Shown here in pieces: positions 24,245 through 32,712 of a DNA stretch of 48,073 nucleotides. A model generated the notes under the pieces. It was not told the origin of the DNA. It was given only the letters and a program-made list of their open reading frames with translations, and searched no databases. Both the position numbers and the translations under genes were made by a program. This DNA comes from Candidatus Limivivens merdigallinarum (GTDB lineage Bacteria > Bacillota > Clostridia > Lachnospirales > Lachnospiraceae), in contig DVFT01000092.1 in NCBI GenBank assembly GCA_018713105.1, forward strand, positions 1 to 48,073. Reading direction: 5' to 3'. Each line of letters opens with the position of its first letter. The first letter of the stretch is position 1.

Positions 24245-26991
24245 GTGGTTTCCTCCCATATCTTTGCTTTTCTCATGACCTCCTCCACAGTCTCCATCTC
24301 TGCCTTATCCTGGGTGGCGAAGAGATCCCTGCCAAACCGGTAGTCCCCGAAATATTTCCGGATCCAGGACAGGTTGCTGGAGAAATACTGGAAGGGCATG
24401 TAGGCGTCATGCCCCGATACGTCCAGCATGTAGTCGAAGTCCCGAAAGCGTCTCTGGTATTCGCTGACAAAATCCAGGGCTCCCCGGTGGATCTCCCGAT
24501 TGTGGGCATAATTTTCCACCTCGGGAATATCGTAGAGAAACTTTCCCCCTTCCCCGAAGCCTAAGAAAGTGGGGGTGCAGGATTGGGTGAGAATCTCGAA
24601 GAAAAAAGAATTGAGCTTTCCGTTTCCTGCCTGATGGCTGTCGTGGAGCCCTTTGTTCTCCAAGGGGGAAAAGAGATAGGTCGCTGTCTCCCTCTTCTGG
24701 ATCATCGCCGCCATGTAGGTGTCGTTAACATTCCTGGCTGCCGCCAGCAGGCAGTGGATGCAACAGTCCAGCCCATAGACCTGCTCCGCCAGATATTTCA
24801 CCTGGAGGACGTTGTTCCCCGACCACCCCACATCCACCACGGCGGCGCGTCGGCAGTCCCCGATCTTCCGCGTCAGATACTGACGGATCGCCTCCTGATC
24901 CTGGCGGTAACATTCCTGAAGCTCTTCCCAGTGATCCAGGAGGAGGCTCCTTGCCGCCTGCTCGTTTTCCGGGGTCAGGTACTCCTCCTCATGGAGACGG
25001 TAGTCGGGAAAATACCCTTTCAGTTTTCCGATGCCCACCTTGTCAAACAGCCTGCCCAGGCGGGATTTGTACAGGGCGTTGGCTTTGTGGTGGAGGATCT
25101 GCAACAGGTACGGGTGACGGTTCTTCCCCACAATGGTCTTGACCACCGGGATCCTGGACCAGAGCACATACTCCGTCTCCATCTCAGGATGCATCGCCTG
25201 AAATACCTTCTGATAGAGATCCCCTTCCCTCGCCAGAAACAGGATTTTGGTGATGCCTTTTTCTTTTGCGTAGCGGTAGATCCACTGGCAGAATCCCATC
25301 ACATAGAGCCCGGTATAGACGTATCCCACCTCATAATAGGGGCTGTAGCGTTCCATACCGCTGTGAAGATGGGCATTGACGATTCCCCGGTAGGCGCTTC
25401 CCACCAGATAGGACATGTTTTTGCAGCGGAATTCCCTCCCCGCTTCGTTGACATTCTGGTAGTGACGGGCAGCGATCCCTTTTTCGGATGCCGCCTCCAC
25501 GTCCGCCGTCTGGTTGTCTCCAATGTGCACCACCAGGGCTGGATCTGCCGGAGCGCGGTTTCCCTCCGGATCCGTCGCCCCATGGCTTAGGAGGATCTCA
25601 TACAGCCCTCCGCTTCTCTTGGAGCAGTGGTAATCGCAGGAGACGATCACCTCGTCAAAGCCCTCATAGCCGCAGTGTTCCAGAAGCTCCCGCATCCATT
25701 CCCCCGGAAGATACATATCCGAGAGCGCCACCATCCGCTTCCCCTGCTCTTTTAAGATACGAAAGACGGTAAGCATGTAGGGGTTGGCATAGCAGAGCGA
25801 CTTCTCAATCTCAAATTCCAGGCGGGCTGCCGCAGCTTCCTCCATCCCGGTCTCCTCCGCCACATACCGGTAGATCTCAAAGATCGTGACCTCCCGGCTT
25901 CCCTTGACTGCCTGGCTTACCTTCCTTGCCTTCTCCTCCGCCCCTTTCCGGATCTCGCAGAAATCCATGATGTTCAGCCGCTCTCCCACCAGGATGAAGA
26001 GATCTGAGGGCTTTGCGAAGGGGCGGAACAGCAGGGTATCGAAGATATCGAAGGAAACCGTCTCATAGGGCATGAGGCTTTTGGCAAAATTCATGGCGCT
26101 CATCCGTTTCGCCGCCTGGGATTCCGCTCCTTTCTCATAGAGCCGTCCGCCGTTTTCCCCGTAGCGGCTTCTCGGCATCCTCACTGCCAGCGGTTTTGCC
26201 AGATCCCGGTAGCGGTTCCCGTCTTTTGTGTATTTCAGCTTGTAGAGATATTCCGTATCCCCCTCCGCCGATGGATCCCGGAAGGAGGCGCCTTCCGTCC
26301 TTGCCAGAAAGCGGAACTCCCCGCCTCGTCTGGCGCGGTACAGATTGTAGTGAATCGCCCCCGGTACGAGGTTCCAGGACAGGGAAATTCCTCCCTCTGC
26401 GGTCGGTTCTGCCCTAAGCCCTCCGTTGGGTTCTCTCTGCCCCCGACATGCAGCGCTGGGAGCGGTCTCTTCCCTTTGCCGCCCATTCCCGGAGAACAGC
26501 CCGCCGGGCAGCTCCTGTTTAAGATGGGTCAGCTTCGTCATCCAGTAGAGTTCCTGATTTTCCACCGTGGAGACGGACAGCACCTTAGAAAACTCATTGT
26601 AATGCGTTCCGTCCATGGAAACCTTGTATTTGTAGAAATAAAGGCGGTTGGGAGACAGCCGCTCCGTCTCATAGATCCTGTTTTTCTTCTTTGTCAGGAA
26701 GCGGTAGTGGACTCCATCCTCGGAGACATACAGGTTGTAGCAGACGGCGCCCAGGATCCTTTCCATCTGAAGACGTGCCTTCCCTTTTTTCTGCCTTAGC
26801 AGAAACAGCTGAAGCCTTCCGCCCCTGCTTTTTCGGTACTTCCATTTCAGCCAGAAAAGGACTGCCCAATGCTTCAGACGCCTCTTCCCGTGTTCCTCCA
26901 GGTGACCGAGGACATAGCGCTCATATTCCTTTCTCACCAGCTCGTTTTTTCGGACGACGCGCTGGTACAGGCGTTCTTTCAGCTCTCCCAT
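24241..26991 (-). CDS. FN3-like x2 / HAD / LAR-D/E-G-module protein
   Basis: 916-aa protein. Basic N-terminus (1-72) starting MGELK; two fibronectin-III-like repeats (about 73-143, GAVCYNLYVSEDGVHYRFL; about 195-272, GAIHYNLYRARRGGEFRFL); a HAD domain (about 311-540; FDIFDTLLFRPF, LSDMYLPG, HIGDNQTADVEAA); and a C-terminal module (about 570-880; ILFLAREGDLYQ, LWSR, AAVVDVGWSGN). The HAD plus module build resembles capsule-locus proteins of COG5610. In HAD motif I the second Asp of D-x-D is Phe, so ordinary phosphatase activity is doubtful. No signal peptide, so the FN3-like repeats are probably cytoplasmic. A paralogue without the repeats is at 29150-31174. Confidence 0.75.
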   Translation of the reverse strand: MGELKERLYQRVVRKNELVRKEYERYVLGHLEEHGKRRLKHWAVLFWLKWKYRKSRGGRLQLFLLRQKKGKARLQMERILGAVCYNLYVSEDGVHYRFLTKKKNRIYETERLSPNRLYFYKYKVSMDGTHYNEFSKVLSVSTVENQELYWMTKLTHLKQELPGGLFSGNGRQREETAPSAACRGQREPNGGLRAEPTAEGGISLSWNLVPGAIHYNLYRARRGGEFRFLARTEGASFRDPSAEGDTEYLYKLKYTKDGNRYRDLAKPLAVRMPRSRYGENGGRLYEKGAESQAAKRMSAMNFAKSLMPYETVSFDIFDTLLFRPFAKPSDLFILVGERLNIMDFCEIRKGAEEKARKVSQAVKGSREVTIFEIYRYVAEETGMEEAAAARLEFEIEKSLCYANPYMLTVFRILKEQGKRMVALSDMYLPGEWMRELLEHCGYEGFDEVIVSCDYHCSKRSGGLYEILLSHGATDPEGNRAPADPALVVHIGDNQTADVEAASEKGIAARHYQNVNEAGREFRCKNMSYLVGSAYRGIVNAHLHSGMERYSPYYEVGYVYTGLYVMGFCQWIYRYAKEKGITKILFLAREGDLYQKVFQAMHPEMETEYVLWSRIPVVKTIVGKNRHPYLLQILHHKANALYKSRLGRLFDKVGIGKLKGYFPDYRLHEEEYLTPENEQAARSLLLDHWEELQECYRQDQEAIRQYLTRKIGDCRRAAVVDVGWSGNNVLQVKYLAEQVYGLDCCIHCLLAAARNVNDTYMAAMIQKRETATYLFSPLENKGLHDSHQAGNGKLNSFFFEILTQSCTPTFLGFGEGGKFLYDIPEVENYAHNREIHRGALDFVSEYQRRFRDFDYMLDVSGHDAYMPFQYFSSNLSWIRKYFGDYRFGRDLFATQDKAEMETVEEVMRKAKIWEETT

Positions 26992-26995
26992 CGCC

Positions 26996-27511
26996 TCACC
27001 CCCACAATTCTTCCATACAGGATTGCAGCACGTTCCGTTCCTTAAGAATCATTTCCACAAATTCCCGGACCGCGCCCTCTCCGCCCCGCGCCTCCAACAC
27101 ATATTGGCAGTGGTTTCGGACTGTCTTTGCCGCATCCCTGGGGCAGACGGCAGTTCCCACAAGCTTCATAGAGGCAAGGTCGTTGAGATCGTCTCCCAGA
27201 TAAGCAGCTTCCTCCTTCTGGATCCCCTGCCGTTCAAAAAACTCCAAAAGAAAGCGTTTCTTGTCCCGGACATTCTGGAAGACATACCGAATGCCCAGTT
27301 CCTTTGCCCTGTGCCGGACGCAGCCGCTCTCCCTGCCGGTCAGAATGACAGGCTCGATCCCTGCCTGCCGCGCCAGAAGGATTCCTGCCCCGTCCTTGAT
27401 GTTGAATTTCTTGGTCTCCATTCCGTGGTCATTCAGATAGACGCCTCCATCCGTCATCGTCCCGTCCACATCCAGGATCAGCCATCGGATACTTTTCAGC
27501 TTCTCTTCCAT
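26996..27511 (-). CDS. KdsC-like HAD phosphatase
   Basis: 171-aa HAD phosphatase. Motif I LILDVDGTMTDG with nucleophile Asp14 and acid/base Asp16, motif II ILTGRES, and motif IV YLGDDLNDLASM; there is no cap domain, and length and signature match KdsC (Kdo-8-phosphate phosphatase) and related enzymes of neuraminate-type pathways. It would remove the phosphate from an ulosonate phosphate before CMP activation by the KdsB-like enzyme in the same operon. It lies 12 bp after the aldolase gene and 4 bp before the FN3-HAD gene; TGAGGAGG precedes the ATG. Confidence 0.88.
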   Translation of the reverse strand: MEEKLKSIRWLILDVDGTMTDGGVYLNDHGMETKKFNIKDGAGILLARQAGIEPVILTGRESGCVRHRAKELGIRYVFQNVRDKKRFLLEFFERQGIQKEEAAYLGDDLNDLASMKLVGTAVCPRDAAKTVRNHCQYVLEARGGEGAVREFVEMILKERNVLQSCMEELWG

Positions 27512-27523
27512 TCCTTTCCCTCC

Positions 27524-29134
27524 TCATTCCAGACGCAAGCCTGCTGCCTCACTGTTCCTGTCATACCTGGACGGCGTCAGGAAACGGACACTCATAACAT
27601 TCCCAAGCTTTTCGATGCAGCCCGCGATCCGGTCGTTATCCTCCGCCCTGGCTCCCGGGAAGGCTCCGAAATACCCGTCCATATAGTTCTGCCCATCCTT
27701 CCGGAAACCGTCAAAGCCTGCCAGCGCCGCCTCCCTGACCTTGCAGATCCCCATGAGCCGAAGGAGCAGGATTCCTGAATTTTCACACTGCTCCCCTCCG
27801 GTTCCCACAAGCCGTTCATAATTGATGACGTAATCTGCCGTCTCCCCATGTCCCTCCAGGTTGGAGGTGAGGATTAGGCGGCTTTCTTTGGGGCGGAACG
27901 CCCGGTATTCCTCCAGCCGTCTGGCGTTGCTGAAGAAGGCAGCACCTCCCTGCTGCCCATCCCAGTAGAAATTGGTGGTGACAAGGACTGCCTCTTCTTC
28001 CTTCAGATAGTCCAGGATGCGTTTTTTCGTCTCCGGGCGCTCCAGGCTTTTTCCCGGAGCCAGAAGCAGTACCTTCCTCCCGCCGAACCATCCCTTCAGC
28101 CGGTTCAGGCTTTCCTCGTCGGATACCCGCTTGTTCTCATGTTCCTGGTAAAGCTTCTCCATATAGTCCCGGTCGAACGCCGCCTTCTTCTCCTTCGGGA
28201 GCTGCTTTAGGAGATATTTGATCTCTTTGGTGGTCAGGTTTCCTTTTTCCATCAGGTATTCTGCGTAATTCCGGTGCAGATTGTATTTTGCCGACAGGAA
28301 ATACTCGGTCTGGTAGCCCCAGGGTTCTTCCTTCTTGATGGGAAGGATGTGCTCTTCGATGGCATCCAGGACATAGTCGATGTCGTAGGCAGTCCCGTAC
28401 TGCCGGTTCAAAAAATCCATGATCAGCTCCATACAGAGGTTGCCCGGCACCCTTCCCATCCCGTTCAGGGAAGCGTCCAGGACGGATCTTCTCTGATATT
28501 TGCGAAGCTCCAGGTAGACCTGTGCCAGTGAAAAGGAGAGCGCCAGGTTCTCGTGGAGGTGGACGCCGAAGACGATCTTGGGATCCAGATTGTTCTCCAG
28601 CAGGGAATAGATGCGCGTAAGCTCTGCCTTGGTCATGGAGCCGAAGGTATCCACGATGGAAAACCCATAGGGGCCAAGGCGGTTGACCTTTTCAAGAAGG
28701 CGGAGGAGCGTATCATCCGGATACCCCATGATGTTGATGGGATTCACGAAGAGCGGATAGCCCTTGTCCATCACCCGCCGGCAGAACTCTAAGCCCTCAT
28801 CGATGTCGTAGTCGTGGAAGGTGACCCGGACCGCCCCGATGGTGCCATCGTTTTCGGCAAGCTTGGAGACGTCGTACTGGTCGTGCAGCGCCATTGCCAC
28901 AAAGGTGGATTTCTTTCGGTTTTCGGGCAAGATACGTTTTAGCTCCTCGATGGAATTGTACAAGGTCCGGTCCTCATCGTAGGTAACGTTCCTCAAAAAG
29001 CCCACCTCAATAAAATCTGTCCCCGCGTCCACCAGACGGGCAATCACATTTTGGATCGTCCGCCGTCCGAATTTCCAGTCATTGATGTATCCTCCGTCCC
29101 GCAGCGTGCAGTCCAGAAGTTTGATTTGTTCCAT
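27524..29134 (-). CDS. DRE-TIM aldolase fused to a Rossmann-like (MptE/GT42-type) domain
   Basis: 536-aa bifunctional-looking protein. Residues 1-285 form an HMGL-like TIM barrel (LLDCTLRDGGYINDW, IVDTFGSMTKAEL, HLHENLALSF), as in 4-hydroxy-2-oxovalerate aldolase; this fold makes or breaks C-C bonds to pyruvate with a divalent metal. Residues 350-536 form a second domain (VLLLAPGKSLE, AVLVTTNFYW, FFSNARRL, CENSGILLLRL, AALAGFDGF) whose motif order recalls DUF115/MptE-like and GT42 sialyltransferase Rossmann domains. In context the aldolase could build the ulosonic acid skeleton from pyruvate and an aldose phosphate; no KdsA- or NeuB-like gene is visible. AAGGAGG precedes the ATG. Confidence 0.7.
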   Translation of the reverse strand: MEQIKLLDCTLRDGGYINDWKFGRRTIQNVIARLVDAGTDFIEVGFLRNVTYDEDRTLYNSIEELKRILPENRKKSTFVAMALHDQYDVSKLAENDGTIGAVRVTFHDYDIDEGLEFCRRVMDKGYPLFVNPINIMGYPDDTLLRLLEKVNRLGPYGFSIVDTFGSMTKAELTRIYSLLENNLDPKIVFGVHLHENLALSFSLAQVYLELRKYQRRSVLDASLNGMGRVPGNLCMELIMDFLNRQYGTAYDIDYVLDAIEEHILPIKKEEPWGYQTEYFLSAKYNLHRNYAEYLMEKGNLTTKEIKYLLKQLPKEKKAAFDRDYMEKLYQEHENKRVSDEESLNRLKGWFGGRKVLLLAPGKSLERPETKKRILDYLKEEEAVLVTTNFYWDGQQGGAAFFSNARRLEEYRAFRPKESRLILTSNLEGHGETADYVINYERLVGTGGEQCENSGILLLRLMGICKVREAALAGFDGFRKDGQNYMDGYFGAFPGARAEDNDRIAGCIEKLGNVMSVRFLTPSRYDRNSEAAGLRLE

Positions 29135-29149
29135 ATAAGCCTCCTTTTC

Positions 29150-31174
29150 CTACTCCACATTCCTGTTGGTATTCCAGGAACATTCTTTTTTCAGCGCCTT
29201 CTGGTAACGGACGTCCTCCAGCATGCAAAGCACCGGCGCATAGGCGTCCCGCCCTGAGACCGTGCCCCATCCTTCTTCTTTGAAGGAACCAAAGAAACGC
29301 TTCCAGTCCTCCACGAAATCCAGGATCCCCGTCTGGATCTGGCGGATCTTCTCCGGGTACTGCTCCTGCTCCCCGAAGCGGAAGACAAGCTTTCCCTCCT
29401 CCGACAGGGCGAAGCCTTTGAAGGAAGGCGTCGGGGAAGCGAAGAGCATTTCCAGATAGATATTGTGGTCCCGGTTCAGATTGTGGAATTTCCACAGATC
29501 CCGGTTGTGCCTCTGGGAAAACAGATAGCTCTCCATCTGCCCCGTAAAGAAAAAGCCTTCGCTGGTATCCGGCTCGGCATTGTGCCAGGTATTGGTTCCT
29601 GCGATCAGGGCGTACACCTCCGTGTCCAACTTCCACTCCTCCCTGACCAGCGTTTTCAGCGCCAGCGCCCCGCTTCCTGCCCAGCCGATGTCCACTGCCG
29701 CTGTCTTCTTCGCATTCTTTAGGATTCCTGTGAAATAGGTTCCGGCTGCCTTTTGCTGCTCTCTGTAATGGCTTAGTACCTTCTCCCAGTTGTCCAGAAG
29801 ATATTCCCGGCATGCTCCTGCCCGTTTTTCCGTGAACTCTTCCCCGGCTTTCCCGGAGCATTCCTCCAGAAACCCTTCCAGCATGTCCGAAAGCTCCATG
29901 CTCTCAAAGATCTGCTCCTGGGTATAGCCCTGGTTGACCTTGTGGAAGAGAAAGCGACGGAAGAAATCCTGCTTGTCATAATCCGCACAGAGCTTTAAGG
30001 CTGCCGCCCGGGACCAAAAGACATAGACCGTCGTCTCTTCCGGGTAGAGCCTCTCGTAGACCTGCTTTAAGATATCCCCGTCCCTTGCCAGAAAGAGGAT
30101 CCTCGTAATCCCATGCTCCCTGACAAACCGGTGAATAAACTGGCAGTACCCCAAAGCCAGCAGCCCGCCGTACACATAGCCGTACTCGTAGAGCATAGGG
30201 TAGATCTCACACTGGCTGTGAAGGCGGATATTCACCAGCCCCCGGTACATGCTTCCGGTGATTGCCGACATATCCATAGGACGGTAGTGGTTCCCTTCTT
30301 CCTGGACATTGGGATACCAGAAGGGATGAAAGCCATGCTTCCCTGCCATGCGCACATCAGCGAACGTCCCGTCACCCACATGGGCGTACCGCTTCTCCTT
30401 CCCGTATTCCGTCTGGATCCTTTCGTAGAGCGTCCCTTCCTGCTTGGAACTGCCCTCTTCCGAGGAGACGAAGACCTGCCGGAATACCAAGATTCCGTTT
30501 TTCTCCAGAAGCTTCTCCACCTTCTTCCGCTCCAGGTACATGTCGCTTGCCGCCACCAGAGTCTTTCCCTCCTCCGACAGGATCTTTAAGACCTCCCGGA
30601 AATAGGGATTGGGAAAACAGAACTGAAGCTCCGTCTCCCACTCACAATTCATTCCTATCTCCTTGTCGATCCCGGTCTGCCGGGACAGCACCTCCCAGAT
30701 TTCCTCAAAGGTCACCTCCCAGTTTCCGGTGCGTTCAAAATGCTCCTTCCTCGCCGTCCCTTCCGCCTCCCTCCGAAGCTGGGCAAAGTTCCGGTAGCCA
30801 AGCCGGATGCCCACGAAGAAAAAGAGATCTGAAGGGCAGGAAAAAGGACGGAAGATCAGCGTATCGAACACATCAAAGGAGATCACATCGTATGCCAGAA
30901 GCCTCCGTGCCAACTCCTTTGGCTTCTGCCCAAACGCCTGGAAGGACTCCTCCCGCGCCAGCCGTTTCGTCTCGTAATAGCCGTACTGGGCGGGAAGACC
31001 AAGCTCCTCCCTTCGGAACAGATAGTATTGGAGATTCAGCCCGCAGAGGTAACACCACGCCTTGATGCGCCCCAGGCTCCCAGGGTTTTTCAGACGGTAT
31101 TGATGGTAACGAAGCCGGATTCCTGAGATCCGGTTGACCAGGCTGTGATATATCGTGCTTTTCAGTTCACCCAT
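29150..31174 (-). CDS. HAD / LAR-D/E-G-module protein (COG5610-like)
   Basis: 674-aa paralogue of the protein at 24241-26991. It shares the MGELK N-terminus and basic lead, then a HAD domain (about 96-330; SFDVFDTLIFRPF, ASDMYLERKKVEKLL, AHVGDGTFADVRMA) and the C-terminal module (about 370-640; ILFLARDGDILKQ, FWSRAAALKL, AAVDIGWAGSGAL). It lacks the FN3-like repeats. HAD motif I again has Phe where phosphatases have the acid/base Asp. Such proteins occur in capsule and O-antigen loci without a settled role. The start at 31174 has AGGAGG upstream; an earlier in-frame start lies inside the ABC ATPase gene, which it overlaps by 8 bp. Confidence 0.8.
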   Translation of the reverse strand: MGELKSTIYHSLVNRISGIRLRYHQYRLKNPGSLGRIKAWCYLCGLNLQYYLFRREELGLPAQYGYYETKRLAREESFQAFGQKPKELARRLLAYDVISFDVFDTLIFRPFSCPSDLFFFVGIRLGYRNFAQLRREAEGTARKEHFERTGNWEVTFEEIWEVLSRQTGIDKEIGMNCEWETELQFCFPNPYFREVLKILSEEGKTLVAASDMYLERKKVEKLLEKNGILVFRQVFVSSEEGSSKQEGTLYERIQTEYGKEKRYAHVGDGTFADVRMAGKHGFHPFWYPNVQEEGNHYRPMDMSAITGSMYRGLVNIRLHSQCEIYPMLYEYGYVYGGLLALGYCQFIHRFVREHGITRILFLARDGDILKQVYERLYPEETTVYVFWSRAAALKLCADYDKQDFFRRFLFHKVNQGYTQEQIFESMELSDMLEGFLEECSGKAGEEFTEKRAGACREYLLDNWEKVLSHYREQQKAAGTYFTGILKNAKKTAAVDIGWAGSGALALKTLVREEWKLDTEVYALIAGTNTWHNAEPDTSEGFFFTGQMESYLFSQRHNRDLWKFHNLNRDHNIYLEMLFASPTPSFKGFALSEEGKLVFRFGEQEQYPEKIRQIQTGILDFVEDWKRFFGSFKEEGWGTVSGRDAYAPVLCMLEDVRYQKALKKECSWNTNRNVE

Positions 31175-31934
31175 CCTTTGATCGCCTCCTGCCAAACTCC
31201 AGATACGCCCTGCAGACTTCTGCAGGCTCCCCCACCATCTGCTGCACGCCCTTCTCAATCCACACCGCCCGGGTGCAGTTTTGGAGGATCGTCGCTGTGG
31301 AATGGGAAACGATCAGCACCGTCGCGCCGCTGTGGATCATTTCCCGGATCCTCCTGCCGCTCTTTTCCTTAAAGAACAGATCCCCCACGCTTAGGACCTC
31401 ATCCAGGATCAGGATCTCCGGCGTCTCCCTAGCCGTTGCGATGGCAAATCCAAGCCTTAATACCATGCCGGAGGAAAAGTTCTTGATCTTCTGGTCCATG
31501 AAGCCCGAAAGCTCCGCGAAACGGACGATTTCCTCGTACTTCCTGCTGATGTATTCCCTGGAATAGCCCAGGATCGCCCCGTTTAAGTAGACGTTCTCCC
31601 GGGCAGTCAGCTCCCGGTCAAACCCGGTGCCTAGGGTCAGTAAATGCACCTTGTCAAAGTCCGCCACCACCCGTCCGCTGGTGGGGACGAGAGCTCCTGC
31701 CACCAGCTTTAGGAGCGTGCTCTTGCCGGAGCCGTTGGTGCCGATGACGCCCATCACCTCTCCTTTCCTCACCTGGAAGCTGATGTGATCCAGCGCCTTT
31801 AACACCCGAAACTTCTGTTTTCCCTTCAGGAAGCCGATCAGGTAGTCTTTTAAGCTCTCCTGGTTTTCCAGGGGGATCCGAAACTGCATCCCCACATCCT
31901 CCACCGATATCACCGCCTCTTTTTCCTCCTGCAT
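31167..31934 (-). CDS. Polysaccharide/teichoic-acid ABC exporter ATPase (Wzt/TagH/KpsT-like)
   Basis: 255-aa ATPase. Walker A GTNGSGKST, a KhhLLTLGTGFDRELTARENV segment typical of polysaccharide exporters, signature NFSSGMVLRLGFA, Walker B ILILDEVLSVGD and switch His in VSHS. It lacks the C-terminal carbohydrate-binding domain of O-antigen Wzt proteins, so it is closer to KpsT or a short TagH. It forms the exporter with the permease immediately upstream (13-bp gap). The start at 31934 is chosen for its GGAGGAC ribosome site; the frame upstream lies in the permease gene. Confidence 0.92.
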   Translation of the reverse strand: MQEEKEAVISVEDVGMQFRIPLENQESLKDYLIGFLKGKQKFRVLKALDHISFQVRKGEVMGVIGTNGSGKSTLLKLVAGALVPTSGRVVADFDKVHLLTLGTGFDRELTARENVYLNGAILGYSREYISRKYEEIVRFAELSGFMDQKIKNFSSGMVLRLGFAIATARETPEILILDEVLSVGDLFFKEKSGRRIREMIHSGATVLIVSHSTATILQNCTRAVWIEKGVQQMVGEPAEVCRAYLEFGRRRSKDG

Positions 31935-31947
31935 TGACTGTCCTCCT

Positions 31948-32712
31948 TCAGAGTTTTTCCACAATCTTCGTCTGTCCCTTCCTGAATATCCACCATCCCA
32001 AAGCAAAAATCCCCACTCCCCAGAGGATCATGGAAAACCAGGTGCCTCCATCCGGCATCCTGCCGTACAAAATGCAGTCCCTGGCGCCGGAAATATAGCT
32101 GTACATGGGATTCCACCGGATCAGGCTTTTCACCCCTTCGGGAAGGATCTCCACGGGATAAAAGAGAGCGGACAGATACATCCACAGCGTCAGAAGCACC
32201 CCATAGAGATACCGGATATCTCCGAAAAACGAATAGAGGATGGACAGCCCGAACCCGATTCCAAGGGAAAAAAGGACCGTCAGGACAACGATCACCGGAA
32301 ACGCCGCTGCGGACACCCGGATGGGAATCCGAAACACCAGCAGGATCACCAGATAAGCAGCAAGGGAATAGCAGAAATTCACCAGCGCCGAGAGCACTCT
32401 GGCGGTGGGAAAAATCAGGCGGGGAAGCTTCATCTGGAGGAGCAGCGGCTTATTATCCACCAGGGAGGTCATCGCCCCGTTGGTCGCCAATGTGAAAAAA
32501 TTCCAGAGCAGAAAACCGGTCAGATAATAGACCGGATAATTCTCAATGCTCTTTCGGAACACGGCGGAAAAGATCAGGGACAGCACTGCCATATAGAGCA
32601 GCGGATTCAGCACGCTCCACAGGATTCCTAAGTGTGAACGGCTGTACTTCCGTTTGATCTCCCTGGATACCAGCTCCCGTACCACGAATACGGACTGTTT
32701 GATGGATTTCAT
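31948..32712 (-). CDS. Polysaccharide/teichoic-acid ABC exporter permease (Wzm/TagG-like)
   Basis: 254-aa permease with six membrane segments and the ABC-2 polysaccharide-export fingerprint: SREIKRKYSRSHLGILWSVL near the N-terminus and the ALFYPVEILPEGVKSLIRWNP loop before the last helices. It moves a lipid-linked glycan across the cytoplasmic membrane together with the ATPase encoded next. Its start overlaps the preceding stop by 4 bp (ATGA), so the genes are translationally coupled. The exporter's presence within the operon implies that the glycan is completed inside the cell before export. Confidence 0.93.
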   Translation of the reverse strand: MKSIKQSVFVVRELVSREIKRKYSRSHLGILWSVLNPLLYMAVLSLIFSAVFRKSIENYPVYYLTGFLLWNFFTLATNGAMTSLVDNKPLLLQMKLPRLIFPTARVLSALVNFCYSLAAYLVILLVFRIPIRVSAAAFPVIVVLTVLFSLGIGFGLSILYSFFGDIRYLYGVLLTLWMYLSALFYPVEILPEGVKSLIRWNPMYSYISGARDCILYGRMPDGGTWFSMILWGVGIFALGWWIFRKGQTKIVEKL

